A DNA stretch of 64,000 bases from Pseudoscleropodium purum (lineage: Eukaryota; Streptophyta; Bryopsida; Hypnales; Brachytheciaceae). The stretch is from positions 17,856,001-17,920,000 of the forward strand of contig OZ017804.1 in NCBI GenBank assembly GCA_963969395.1, read 5' to 3'. Positions 1 through 17,996 of the stretch are shown here, piece after piece. The translations under genes were made by a program, and so were the position numbers. The notes beneath the pieces were generated by a model, which saw nothing but the letters and a program-made list of their open reading frames with translations, did not search any database and had not been told where the DNA came from. The number at the start of each line of letters is the position of its first letter. The first letter of the stretch is position 1.

Positions 1-560
1 AAGTTGTCCACACGTTTGAAAATTTTCAAATTATTTGGTATTGTACAACATATATGAAAAAATACTAAATAGACAGTAATAAGAATGATTCAAAATACAA
101 AATTGTTAATGATTAAATTATGGAATTCAAAAACTCCAATCCCAATGGTTGCAATGTTGTATTAGACAATCTACATTCTATGATTTTATTTTTTTCCAAA
201 AATATTGAACATTGAGTAAGATAAAAGACTTCAAAGTTTATTTTAGAGTAAAAAAATCCATACTTGCCCACAAACAAAAAATCCTTGTAACTTTTCACTC
301 ATTGATCAAAATGGAATAATTCAAAGTTTTTCATATATTTATAACTCTAGAAAATCAATTTTAAATTTCTATTTATGAAAAAAGTAATTTTTTTTTATCT
401 ACCCAAACTGCCCATTTATGAAAAACAACAACATATTAGGCCATAACTTTTGACTCCTATTTCCAAATGTCATAAAATTTTGTGTGTATGAATGATATTC
501 CTTGTTCCGACCTTCAATTAAAATTTGGGCCAAAAATATGAAAATCACTAGTCACATGCA
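1..560 (-). repeat. Dispersed repeat remnant, copy A (inverted relative to copy B)
   Basis: The reverse complement of about 20-480 aligns by eye with 53880-54430 over several hundred bases. Landmarks shared by both copies are the block around 'caaccattggga', the block 'aatcata.gatgtagattg' and the block around 'caaatggaatgattcaaag'. Neither copy contains a long open frame, so this is probably a decayed, non-coding transposon fragment of unknown class. Confidence 0.6.
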
Positions 561-3095
561 CTGGTCCAAAATTTTTATGTAGCCAAAAAACATAACTTGG
601 TCCTTTAGGGTTAAATGGTCGCTCTAAGAGTAGACTACCTTCTATGTTTTGGTAAGAGTTTTCTTGAAAACTACATTAAATGGTTGATTTTTAAAGGTGA
701 TATGTTTGTGATGAAGAGGATATTATAAAAAAATAATAATAGGATAAAATTTGGCCCAATTTCAAAGGATGATGCAAATATGGATGCAAAAGGTGTCCCT
801 ATTTGGGGTAGTGTAGGCCTACAAAATTTCATAGCCAATCACAACCCTAATACAACTACTATAGACGCGTCTATATAATACACACCCATAGAAAACAACT
901 TACTTTCAAAGGTATATATTATATGGATTATTGAATGTGAATGATATAAGGTAAGTGTGGCATTCACCATACACTTCCTAAAACCAGACATACACTGCAT
1001 AATCACCACACACAACCAAGATTCAAACAACTGAGCAATGCCATGAAAATTTGCACCACTACACAATCATTGCATACTGTACGGTGAAGGGCCATAATTT
1101 TTTTTTAAGAAGATTTTAGCCTTGTTACTTTCAATTTAGAATGAAATTTGCAAGAGGAAATGATTGTGCATAGTTTTTTTTGGAAGTGAATCTTAACATA
1201 GCATTGAATAATCGTGCCGAGTTTCATAGCTTGAAAGTTCCTATTGTATTGTGGAGAAGGATTTGAATTTCACTTACACAATGATTGGCATGTCTAGTTG
1301 TCTACTTCAAGTGACCATTCTATAATGTTTTTCTTATAATAAATTTTCTATGCAAATGTATTGAATTTGATCTTCTCTTCAGTGACATCATGAAATAGCA
1401 TGCTCACATGTTTCATTGTTGCTAGTTGTATTATGTACACTTGTCTCACGTTCAAACTATTGGACCTTTAATAAGATTGTCTTCTAAACAATAAGATAGA
1501 AAAGGTTTAGAGTGCATCTTATTATTTCAATTGAAAGTTTGGGTGAGACTTGGAGATTATATTTCAAAGTGATATGTTCATAGAAAAAAAAATACTACAA
1601 CATTAATATCTCAGAAACTAGCTTCCATTCTATTTTGTATGTAGAACAATCCATACTAGTTTTACTAAAAAATTAGAGGTCTTTTTCTCTTCGGAGTATC
1701 CAACAATCTAGCATCTTAGTCCCTTAAGATAACCACACCTAAATGCATCTAAATAAGCATGGCTTTTATAAATTGTCTTATTTTTTGTTGGTTCTTATTA
1801 ATAGTTGAAAGAAAATTGATAATTCTCTTAATTGATGTAATTTTAAATATTGTATGAATGCTATAGACTTTTAGAGTTTTGATTATAAATGAATCTAAAA
1901 TTGACCCAGGCTCTAATGTTTAAATTTGAAGCAAGAATACATAGGGATTGGTTTTGCATTAGGATTGGAATTAGGTGTAATTACAAAAAGGTTGATTTGT
2001 TGTAAGAATATGATTAAGATTGCACATTAGAGTTGGCATGGAAAACTCCATTACTTTAGGACATTGAATTCACAAAAAGAAAGCACATAAATGTTGTTAT
2101 GGTGGCAAGTGCAAAAGTGCTTGGGTTCAAGAAAATGGGACAAAGAACTCTACATTGAAGGACCAATTGTAAAGTTTTTTTCTCAACATTTATGCTTAAT
2201 GGTGTGCAAAGCAAATACTATCAATTTTGTTAAATTGATAGTATTCCACTACTTTTGGTATTTTCTAAGATGTGCGGCACATAACATAACTCTATACTTG
2301 TCCTAGTTTATACAACTTTATTTAGATGTATGTTACAATTTTTGGTGCCACAATCATGCCAATCTAACAAACTTGACAATACTTGCTCCAAAGTGGAATT
2401 GGTCTGAAGCTAAGGTGAAACCAAATCCCACCTCCCTCTATAATTTATTTAATCCTCTGCTTCCATCCCTCTTTCTTTGAGTCTTCATCTAATTTTTATG
2501 TCACAAAATTGAATGCACACTCCTTTCCTACAACAAAGTTTCAATCTATTCTAGTGTTTGGGATATTTTTTGAATTTTACTAGCTATTTTCCTTTTAATT
2601 TCCACATTGAACCAATTTTCTAAGTGCCAAGTTTGGTCAATTTTACTTTGAATAAAAAATTTATAGATTTTTTCACCATTTTTTTTCTAATGTTTCCCAT
2701 GTCACGACTAATTTTTTCTCCAATTTCATTCGCTAACAATGCACTAAGGTAGACCAACCCATTTCTTCCAATTGCCTAATTTCATCATCCTACTTTTGCC
2801 CCCAACCCTCATCCAAATCCATTCATTTTTTGGTTTGCAAAATCACTGCATGAATGCTAAAAAGGGATAACATGCCTACCAATCCTTTATTGGTGAATAC
2901 TTAAGTGCCGTCAGATACATGGAAAGGTGGTTATGGGTTGTTTATTGGATGTTTATGACTCCACTTCACGAGTAGTTAGTTTGTAATTTAAAGACAAACT
3001 ACTTCAAAAATTCACAGAAATTAAAATTTTCATTGTAAAATTGTAATTCCATTTGGGTTTGATTTGTGAAACAAGCACACACCTCTTAAAAAAGA

Positions 3096-3796
3096 GTAAG
3101 GTAGTCTACTCATAAAGCGACCATTTACGAGTTGATTGCCTTTTGGGGGAAGCTAAATTCCTTGAAACAATTTTTAGCACATTTTTAGAGGAAGAAAAAT
3201 GGAAATGGCATTTAATCCTAGTTGTTTCATATTTTTTGGACCTTTGTGGAATTAGTTACAAATTTTTGAAGTTGAAATGCAGTGGGCACTAGAAGCAACC
3301 ACCTCTTGAAATGTACACTTCTTGTACATTGAAGAAAACAAAATGTATCTTTGTGTCATCATCGCTTATAGAGCATGGACGCATTTAGAGTAGACTACTA
3401 TATGTGCTCCTCTTGGAGTTGGCCCTAAGATGTTCAGATAGCAAATCAAGGTGGGAACAGAATTAGGTTGGGGAACAGGCTAATCTATAGTAATGTGCTC
3501 TAGAAGTGCCCATGCTCTAAAAGCGATCATGACATAGAAGTACATCTTTCTTTCTTCAATGTACCAACAATATACATTTCAGGAGGTGGGCGCTTTTAGT
3601 GACCACTGCATTTCAACATAAAAAATTTGTAACTAATTCCACAAAGGTCCAAGAAATATGAAGCAACTTGGGTTACATGCCATTTCGATTATTCTCCCTC
3701 TTCAAATTTGCTGAGAATTGTTTCAAGGAGTTTAGCTTCTCCCAAAACGCAATCAGCTCTTAAAAGGTCGCTCTTAAAATGAGCAGACTACCTTAC
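3096..3796. mobile_element. Foldback / long-TIR MITE-like element
   Basis: The sequence from 3096 to about 3345 is repeated as an imperfect reverse complement from about 3540 to 3796, around a spacer of about 200 bases. The outer ends read GTAAGGTAGTCT and, at the far end, AGACTACCTTAC. No transposase-like open frame lies inside. This is the structure of a non-autonomous foldback or MITE element. I could not define a clear target-site duplication. A related end sequence (AGTAGACTACC with a matching 'ggtcgctct' block) occurs near 615-645. Confidence 0.7.
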
Positions 3797-3984
3797 CTTA
3801 TTAACTGCTGCCCAAACTCAGCTGGCTCTCCATGAATGGCATTGATCTGTTCATCTGAAGAAAATACCTCCAACTCATGATTGAGAAACTCAGTTAAGAA
3901 CGAAATTGTCAGGAGGTGTGCTTGCTTCTACTGACAGAGTTCAACAAGAGCACGGAAGAAGCCTCGCGGTTGGTGCATTGTGTG

Positions 3985-4001
3985 CACACACACACACACA
4001 T
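3985..4001. repeat. (CA)n microsatellite
   Basis: A short run of about eight CA dinucleotides in intergenic DNA. Confidence 0.9.
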
Positions 4002-5531
4002 TGATGAGGTTAAGTTTGCCAGTGTACCTTACTCACTTACAAATGCAAGGACATGAACAAACAAAGATGAAAACAAACAGGCCTGCAATGGAAATGTTCC
4101 GTGTGTTTCACAACAAAAATGAAAACAAAACAAAACAAAACAACAGGCCTCTGTCCACTTGGTGGCACCACAACCAACCGTCTCATCATTTGCGCACCGA
4201 AAAAAAACATGGTCAGGAAAAAAAAGATATGCAGCTGCAATTGTCATCATTGCAGATACAAAATGTGCAAGTGGAGCAGAATGGAACGCGTACCCACAAC
4301 TAACTTCACCCTTTGGCATGCCATTACTCTTACTAGAACAGGTTGTTGCAATGTGACAACACCAGAAACTAGGGATTCGTTTGAGCTGCAAAGGTTTCAT
4401 GGAAATGTAAAGTTTCATTGAGAAGATGTTGAGATGTGGGTGTCATTAGGGTTTTAGCACGATTGAATATTTGAAAAATTGTGAGCATGATGGGTGAAAA
4501 TTGTCATACAATTTTGCATCTCATGTACAAGTGAAAAGTCAGTCCATACATCTCAGACAGGTGTTTATACTGGTTGTGGATGCAAAGGGGAAAGGGATGA
4601 CTGTCAGTTTGCATATTTTGTGGCACCCAAGTTGCCAAACACATCAAAATAAGGTGACCAGCATCACCTAAACTTGTCCCAAGAGGCTTTTGTTTTGTGG
4701 CACCATGCAATGCACAATGAGCAACTACTTTTGTATATTGGCATATGCTTGTGAAGCAAAATACAAGGCATTGTTGTTTAGATTTGGAGACATATTGACA
4801 CACAATATATACTGTGGACCCTTTCAATGACCCAAATTGGCCATCAACTCCACAGTGGTGCTACTTCTACTACTATGCACCATTTTTTTTGTTGTATTCC
4901 AGAGAGGGCAAAATGTCATCTTTTCATTGACCAAAACTCATGAATTAAAATTCATGGCTACACATTATGGTAATATAAAATAATTCCAGTCAGTAGATGA
5001 AGAATTACTGACAGCACCCACTAAAAATGGAAGTGCAGCTTATTAATTAAGAAGCAGGTAAACAAATCCAACAGTTGCTCTGGATGCTTAAATGCTCCAA
5101 CCACGACATCAATTATGATGTCCAAGTGATTCAGAAAGTCATCTTGGACTGAACTAATAACAGAACTGATAGCAGAACTAATAACAGGCTAATAAGTTAC
5201 CTACATTACAACTTTGAGTTCCGCTTGCTATTGATACACTTTTGATAAAACTTTGGACAAAGTTTTCTCTACCTATTGCCAGCATGAAAAACTAACTTAA
5301 TAGCCTCTGTGAATCTCTGTACAATTGTAAGTTGAGAGTTGGCAATCTACAGAACTTTTTTGGGTTTTCTGGTGTCATAAAGACCATCAGAGTTTGAATG
5401 TACACATGTTTTTTTCCCTTCTGCTAGATATGCACACAAGCTACATGATTTGAATATTCTATATCATGGATTTGCTATTTGTTTTTTTTGGGATTTTCAC
5501 TAATACACATGATGTGGTTGGCCATATACCG

Positions 5532-6936
5532 TTACAATGTGGAGGATATGGACCTGTTGTATTGAGTGGTCATGCCAAGTTCCGGAACATATGGACGACG
5601 GTGAGCTTGCCCTGGGTAGTCCAATGTTTGAGGTGGAGCATTCAAAAACGCCCAGTTACTCCTTGTCCACCTACAGTGAGTTCACAGACACACATTCATT
5701 AATAAGTTAGTACATACAAAGTCTCATGCTTAGTACAGTACAAAACCCTAAACCCTAAACCCTAATATCCTTTCTTTAGAAATTTTCACAATAGCATTTT
5801 TTCTTTAGCAATTTCGCACTGCATGCTGAGAGAGATTCCATGTTGAAATCTTGCAATCTTGGGAGCCAAATGGTGGTTCTGAAAATTTAGAAGAAGAAGA
5901 AGATAGCATTATAACTTACCAGTCTGGACTACTTGCAGTTGGCTGTGGCCACTCAATGACCACTTCTTGTGTCGTTCCATTCGGAGCAACCGTTGTTGTA
6001 ACTTTGAGATCAGAGATGGTCTACAAAAAGAATTGACAATGAAGTAATCAGATTCAGTACTTCTGGAATCTAATGCTTCTTTGTCCTATCTTTTTTTCAA
6101 TGAAAACACATGGAATATGTTTCTCATGGATTTCTAAGAATGTTTTCTAAGAATGTAAGGAATGCTCGCACTCAATGTTAGCAAAGAAAATTCAGTTGAA
6201 AGTTGTATCTTAGAGATTCATCCTGTGACATGACTCTTGCTGAACACCACTCGTAATTAACAAGAACATGTAAACATGTACCGTTAATTTTCTTTAATTA
6301 CCAAAAGAAATTCAAGAGTAAGAAAACCTACCGGCAAAGTATTGGCATTCTGGGCATTCCTCTCTTTGCTAAGAGGCTCCATCTCTTGTTGCTTGAGGCG
6401 CCAATAGGCCTCGATCTCCTCCTTCGTCAGAGATGACTTGCTTCGCTTCGTAACTGCAACCACGCAACAATTTCAAATCCCTTAGAAATTCAGCACAAGC
6501 TAGTTTATCAACAACCAGTCTCGTGAACTCATCTTTATGAATATTACTAAGAGCAATTCTCCGTGAATGACGAGAGTCTGACCCAGTAGCTAGTGCCATC
6601 CATGTATTGCTCGTGTTCTACAACTCATGGTTGGTATCTTGTGGGTTGATATTCACAAAGGTCAGCTACTGACATACTTGTGCCGCTATTTGAGTATTAC
6701 CCTAATTGTGCGCCACTATGTATCAGTTCTGTGTATTTCAAACTACCTGTATACAGGAGTCACAAATTAAGTGACAAATAGGCGGTTTATCTAAGAGAGA
6801 CTTCGCAGTTCCAAATTCAGAAGTGCTATCGTAAGTTATGCAGGACAGGATGAAGGTAGCTAATTCAAATAGAGTCACAATGCTTACTTTTGGTAGAATT
6901 CGGAAGAGAGTTCCACCCAGGCATTAGCGACCCCAT
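5532..6936 (-). CDS. Conserved plant protein of unknown function (136 aa)
   Basis: Four exons join in phase: 6936-6888, 6453-6332, 6020-5920 and 5670-5532 (stop TAA). The start follows a likely 5'UTR intron acceptor (CACAG before the ATG context). The protein begins MGSLMPGW, then has a basic stretch followed by SLTKEEIEAYWRLKQ, and ends with a Trp/Pro-rich tail (SPDWWTRSNWAFLN). From memory, this resembles a small plant family with an MGSLMxGW start and an SLTKEEI-AYW box; no function is known to me. I see no signal peptide or membrane segment. A possible extra 5'UTR exon lies near 7450-7364, flanked by good splice sites. Intron 3 carries a telomere-like array at 5742-5766. Exon joins are inferred. 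Confidence 0.8.
5742..5766 (-). repeat. Short interstitial telomere repeat (TTTAGGG)3
   Basis: About three consecutive CCCTAAA units on the plus strand, inside the last intron of the small minus-strand gene. They match the Arabidopsis-type plant telomere repeat. Confidence 0.85.
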
Positions 6937-9210
6937 AGCGCAGATCTGTGCAAGCAGCAAAAAAATTCAACAATTAGTTCGTTCGTAACTATCAGAAAAG
7001 CGCAATTCAAACACACAAATGAAAAATTCTTAGCAGTTCAGCAGCAGTCAGCAAAGAGAAGCTCGTAACCTCTTCTCGAAACACCAATTTCCAAGTACAC
7101 AACGAAATGGACAGTAGTAACATGAAAGCAGACATGCCTCATTTCCATATCCCAGTTGTACTTTCACGTTACTGAACGTAACCCAAATGGCTCAATCTTG
7201 GGTCGATCATGCTCATTGAAGGATCTAAAAAAAAGAACGTACTAGCTGTTACACTGGAACTCGGAAAAAAACCAGAATTACAAGACAAAATGGCCTGTCT
7301 CTACCCAGTGCTTATAGTTGCAACTTCTACCAAAATTGTCTCTATATTGATCAATCCATACCTGGATGTACCCCTGCTGAGCTGAGAACACAAAAGTTGC
7401 CTGCACTAGTCCAGTAGCTGGATCGATGACCTTAGGATTAATTACCGCTTCCCTGGAAAAAGCAAAAAACGAACAAGTCACAGAAGCTGCAGTGAGTATA
7501 TTTAGTTGAGCTCATATCGAGAACCCACTATCCTTGCGAGCAGAGACAATTCAATTCCAAAAGAGTTAGCAATGGAAAAAACACATCAAACCCAATGAAA
7601 AGCATGGCTCTACAACGTCGCGTCATTCAACAAAGAACAGTTTCCTCCCCTAATTCTAATTCCAACTCCAACTCCAACTGCAATGTCACGGACACAATCA
7701 ATCCCTACTACAGTAGTACCTGGAGATCGAAATGCGACAGAAGCTCGATCGATGAACTGGAGATTGTAGTGCAAAAACGGAACAAATTAAAGGGAGACTG
7801 ATGACAAGCTGCGCTAGCTGCTGTGAGTACGACGTTACGTTCAATTTGACTGAGAGCTCAGATCGAAAGAAACACTCTTACAGATGTGAAGACTCGTTTA
7901 AGATTTTGTTGTTGTTGTTGCAGTCATATATATACCCAACTTGCAAAGAGATCGACGGCTCCGAAAAAGTGGGTCTGGATGAGTCACCGGTCCCACCCTA
8001 GCTTCACTCTCTCCACCGTCAGCTCTTTCAATTCTGACTCCGCTTCAATTCAATCTGCACACGGGTTAATAAAATGTTCATTAAAAAGTTTTCAAAATCA
8101 AGTTGCCTGCTGCAGAACTGAAGTGATGATAAGTTAATATCACGGTGTCCTACCTTAAGCTTACTGCAGTTGATAATTTACTCACAGCTGCTGCGTCTTG
8201 CGTTTTGAATGATAAGCTCGAAGATGATGAGCTTTGCGAAGACTTTGTAATTTACGTGCTGAACAAGCAAACTCATCAAACCCATGCATCACTGGGTATG
8301 TGGCTTGGTTAGCTAGTTACTCCGGAGCATTTATGTTCGAATCGGCATAGTCGGTTACCAATAACTGAAGCTCTGCAGATTGGTGGTATTGTGTCAAGAT
8401 GGGAGATCCAACGACTCACGTAGGTTGATTGAGGTCAGAGATATGAAGGTGCTGACATGGATTGGTTTTAATATGTTGTAACTGGATAAGGATGATGAGG
8501 GCGCACTAGGTGTTGATGACGTGGCCAGTTTCAATTGCCAGGTGGCCAGTTCTGCCAGTTGCCTTGAGTCACACACTCCATTGAAAAAAATAACTTGAAG
8601 TTATTTTTATTATCCCTCCGCCATTGACATACATCTCATGGGATATAAAAAAAAGAAAAGACAAGAATGTACAGTAATAATGGTATTGGTATCGGTGCTT
8701 TTCTTCAGTTTCATTGACTCAAATTAAAAGAATGTGTTCATCGAGAAGCATCCAGAAGCATCCAGAAGAACATAACTACCATGGAAAAATGATTGTCATG
8801 GAGTACTAATCAGGGATACAGGAACCTGGACTGCTGCAAAAACAAGATATAAGTTACTATATTCAGATTTATGTACTCATAAAACTTAGGAGCAAGTATT
8901 ATGCTCAAATTCAACTCAAGGCTCCAAATATGAGTCCATCTGCACATGTGCATGTATAATTTCTGTGTCAAAAATCTGTAGCAAAAAATAGAAGTATGAA
9001 CAACATGTATAGAGCATGTCTTACCTTGCATCTTTGATAAAAGAAATGAAGAACATAGTTGTGACAACACTTGTTATTGATATAGTTTAAATTAAGAATG
9101 ATATGTGTACCCAGAGGTCACAGAAAAGGGTACACAAATGAATGTGCGCAGATTTCTGAAATCTAAACAATACACATAATTGATGACATATCCCATACAG
9201 GGAAACAGAT
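6937..9210. other. Intergenic: 5' flank of small gene and 3' flank of UMP kinase
   Basis: This probably holds the promoter and 5'UTR of the gene at 5532-6936, including a candidate untranslated exon near 7364-7450 on the minus strand. It also holds an AACTCC-type short repeat near 7647-7680 and a (TTG)n run near 7904-7920. I see no convincing gene. The 60-86 residue frames here are low-complexity or lack any family resemblance. Confidence 0.6.
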
Positions 9211-14342
<5,132 letters not shown>

Positions 14343-17339
14343 CGCAATTGAAGCAACGAAACCAATATTTCTCCAAATACAACCCCAAAAGAATTTGCAC
14401 TGAATTAAGAAGACAGACTTATACTAAGTAAACATCAATCGACACACACGAAAGCTTAGAGAAGATGAGATAGACAGAAGGCAGTGTAACAATGCGCGCA
14501 TGTAGCCGCAAATTTGCAATCAAAATTTGTGGCCCAGCAAAATTGGTAACCCAAGATTTGCACCGCAAAATTTAGGTAGTTTTGGGGATTGCGCTAAGAA
14601 ATAGTGAAGGATTTTGCTGAACAAGAATTGCAAACTGGCTCCCACTGAGGTTGGGATTTGGGAAACTGGCTGGGAGAAGGCTGAAGACGAGGAGACGGGA
14701 AGGGAAACATTGTCTTTTACGTATTGTGAATTTCTTTATTTTTTGACGGTTGAGATGGGATGTGGTTGTGATCTGACGGTGAAAAATATGGAAACGTGGC
14801 GTAACTAGGGGAGTTTCTTTTTAATGGGTGGAAGTGGATAAGTTGGCTCGTGGGCTCGTGGACGTTGGCTTGTGCCTGCCGTCGCTTTTCACTTTATCGT
14901 TTCTTTGGGGGACGGAAGTTGGGCGACGGTGACGGAATGTTCACTCAGTTCAAAATGAAAGGTCTGTTCGATCATTCGTTCATTCGCAAGTGCCAATATT
15001 TTATTTGGTTCGAGAGAGACACTTATTTTATCCAAAGTTACACTATTTTAAAATAGTGCAGACTTAAATAGTGGAGTATTAGTTTTGTAGTTTCCATCCA
15101 ATTATTTTTCATTGGCATTGATTTTGCAAGTGACCCTAAATTTGAACCCTCACTAATATGAGGAATTAAGCCATTTAGTTAGAGCATAAGAGTACCTTCA
15201 ATGTAGCTCATTATATTAAAACCAATAATAGCCTAGTACTATAGAAGATGTAGATTTTGAATAAAATAAATTGTAATTTGAGAAGAATCTAAACATAGAA
15301 TATTCATTTCTATAAGTTATTTTTTTCTTCCCATCTCTATGTCAATTGATTCATAACCTTGCAAAAAATTTATGAAGTGTCCAATGACTAAGAGCATATC
15401 CACCTGTCTGGTATATCAAATGACTTGGTAATAGAGGTTGGCAAAATTGTCCCATATACTTGGCAAAAACGATGACTAATTGAGCAACTTGTTGGCAAAG
15501 TGGGAGATGGATGGCAAAAGGGGTTTGTTTTGCCAAACAGAACTTGGCTAGCTTGTGGATTGTATGACATAACAAGACAAATGGATTTTCACTTTCCACA
15601 ATATGAAGGAGTTAGAAGGAGTTACAAAGTTGAAATCATTTGCACTTGCTACGGCACTTCCCCTATGTGGCTAAAGTTCATTCGAAGTCAAAACCTCCAA
15701 TTACAAACCTTTTCTATTTTTTTTTATCTCCACATTCTTATCTGCATTAGCCTCTTAAGAGGTTATGGGTGGGGCCCAATGTACCACCAAGCTTGCAAAG
15801 TAGATAGTGTTGCATTTGCAAGCCAATAATCCATTGTATTTTGCAAGACGGGTGGTGATGTTCTAAGCTATTCATAGAGCTAAAGGATAAACAAATTTTT
15901 TTCTATAATAGTAGGGGCAGTCCATCCATTTCATATAGCTCCTACAATAAGGTCTTGAAAATGTTCATCATTTAGACAATGAATGAAGACTCTCTTAGGA
16001 CTAACATAACAATACAACTCATCAAACAATGCCAAAGATTGCTTCATATAAGTCCTACCACTTGGACAATGCACTATACTATTTGATTTTTATCAAGCCA
16101 TAATTTGTTTGGTCTCAATAACTCTAAACTAACACTCCCTTTCTTTCATAATTTCTTAAGGTAGGAATACTATAAAAAGAGAGGCTCCTTGTGATGGCTC
16201 TATTGCTGATTGAAAAATATTTGACTTGCTCACACTTGATTGGCTTACACTTGATTGGGAACAAGTTCCAAAGGTAGATGTTGTAGGTGAAGCTATGAAA
16301 TGGGAATGGGTCTAGATGAAAAATCTACATTTATATTGAATACCATTTTCATTCTTGAAGAAAAAATTCCTATTTTTTGGCATTCTTCTTCATCCAATCA
16401 TCCTTATTTTTGCACACATTGAACTCAATTTCTCAACAAATTTCCTATATCCTATAGGTTGAAATGCTTAAGTTACCCATTTATATATGGTTGCCTACCT
16501 CAGAGGTTAATGACACAATGACACCATGAAGGGACAAATGGACTTCTAAGGTAGAAGCATTAATTGTCAACCACGCCTAGAAACCAACCTATAGGGTGTA
16601 GCTATTTCCAGCTAAGAGTGAAACAAATTTCCAACTAAAGCTTGAAATGTGTTTTTTTTGGTCCTTTCCAATATTGGGACTAATAATATTATGACACATG
16701 TCTCACAATAGTGAGCAAGAAAGCATGAAGTAGTCAGTAGGAAAGTATTGATTCAATTATGATTAGAATTGAAGACTAAAGACATTGACCATTGGTGAAG
16801 TGCACTTTATGATTCCCAAAATTCATAGTAATTTTAATTTTGGGAGTAAAATTTTGAAAAATTCACAATCCCCATATTTCCTATCTTCCTACATGGATAA
16901 AATTTCCACCACCTCGTACTTCTCACCATCAGCTCCAAAATGGCTTATTTGATCGGCTATTGGTGCTTCTACCTTAAATGCACTCTCATGAGTTGACAAC
17001 TGAACACGAGAGAGAGGAATGTGCAATTACAGAGTGTGTGGCTGGGGAGCTTGTTCTTGTTCTTGTACAATTTTACCTCAATCGATTTCTTCCCATTTTT
17101 TTTCTTTCGCTTCTTTGAAAGCCCACTCTCGAATCTCTCCTTTGAAAATCTCTTGTTCGAATAGTTACACATTTGTTGCTGCGTTGCAGCATTGGGAATT
17201 TGGGACGTATTGTATTAGTAACTGGAAATCTAGATTGCTAGTTTAGGTTTGAGGCTTTTTAGGATTTTGATTTTCCTCTTCTTTTCAGCATTTGCACATT
17301 CATGTGGGTTCGCCGCTGATTCTACTTCACTTGGTATAA

Positions 17340-17865
17340 AAAGATCATATAACAAGCTTTTGGGGTCTAGATGCAAGAGTTGATTCCAAAATTAGGGTTT
17401 AGAGAATTCGCTGCAGTTCAGTTTTGTTTCGTGTTGCTTGGATAATCTGCAAAGTTGTTCAAGAAGTGCGGCAAATATTAGAAGCGATCTTGCTCAGACA
17501 TTTAGTTTGATGGGTTCATAAGTTTTTGGGTTTTATATACAAGAAGACGAACTGGTTCGAAAATCAGGGTTTAGTACATCAGAGAATTCGCTACTATTCT
17601 GTTTTGGTTTTGTGAGGATAATGTGCTAAGGTGATGAGGAAGTGCAGCAAAAAATATCTACGAGCTTGCTCTGACATTTTAGTTTGTTTTGGTTCATCTT
17701 TATCATAAGTTTTAGGGGGGTCGAATACAAGAAGAAGATCTGGTTCGAAAATCAGGGTTTAGTACATCAGAGAATTCGCTACAGTTCTATTTTAATTTCG
17801 TGAGGAAAATCTGCAAAGGTGATGGGGAAGGCCAACAAAAATATTTCCCTAAGCTTGCAGCTACT
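17340..17865 (+). repeat. Three-copy tandem repeat (~180-188 bp unit)
   Basis: The block 'agggtttag...agagaattcgct' recurs with 'agagaattcg' at 17401, 17581 and 17769. The surrounding 'aagaag..gatctggttcga' and 'aatctgcaaaggtgat' stretches also recur. Units 2 and 3 are more alike than either is to unit 1. The array lies in the promoter or 5'UTR of the following gene. Confidence 0.8.
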
Positions 17866-17962
17866 CCACCGTGTTGAATTCAATTCATTCTACATGGGAA
17901 GCATTTCACACAAGTCTCTTCTCCGTTCACATGAGAGAGGAAATTAAGTATTTCAGGGCTTC

Positions 17963-17984
17963 AGGGTTTAGGGGTTTAGGGTTC
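17963..17984 (+). promoter_or_regulatory. Telo-box-like cluster upstream of start codon
   Basis: Two to three AGGGTTTAGGGG-type units end about 12 bases before the ATG at 17997. Telo-boxes (AAACCCTA on one strand) near transcription starts are known plant promoter elements. The regulatory role here is inferred from position. Confidence 0.5.
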
Positions 17985-17996
17985 CCATCAGTAACC

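Larger units (their letters stand above)
1..5531. other. Non-coding 5' part of window
   Basis: I see no supportable gene here. The open frames are short, lie in AT-rich or low-complexity sequence and have no family resemblance. Bases 1-560 are a repeat remnant related, in inverted orientation, to 53880-54430. Positions 3096-3796 form a foldback element, and a short (CA)n run lies at about 3985-4001. On the minus strand, about 3990-3790 gives a run of protein-like sequence broken by a stop; it could be a decayed gene, but nothing identifies it. Confidence 0.6.
14343..17996. other. Intergenic region between divergent UMP kinase and RLQ-motif protein genes
   Basis: This is the shared upstream region of two divergently transcribed genes. 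The part near 14343-14700 is the likely UMP kinase promoter and 5'UTR. The stretch 15060-16900 is AT-rich and shows no gene. The last 0.6 kb holds a threefold tandem repeat and a telo-box cluster beside the start at 17997. Short frames such as 15500-15829 have no recognisable family features. Confidence 0.6.

Noticed and set aside
3790..3990. Protein-like minus-strand sequence (FLNHELEVFSSDEQINAIHG)
   Set aside because: A stop interrupts it and no family or exon boundaries could be supported. It is at most a relic.
4029..4418. 129-residue minus-strand open frame
   Set aside because: It overlaps other open frames on both strands, is Cys/Phe-rich from A/T runs, and has no domain or splice context.
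7278..7481. Minus-strand frame REAVINPKVIDPATGLVQ as a coding exon
   Set aside because: It has good splice signals, but the downstream gene already starts with a family-typical ATG at 6936. An untranslated exon is more likely.
17871..17996. Upstream in-frame ATG extension of the RLQ-motif protein
   Set aside because: The 42 extra codons translate a telo-box-rich leader and look like UTR. The protein-like sequence begins at 17997.
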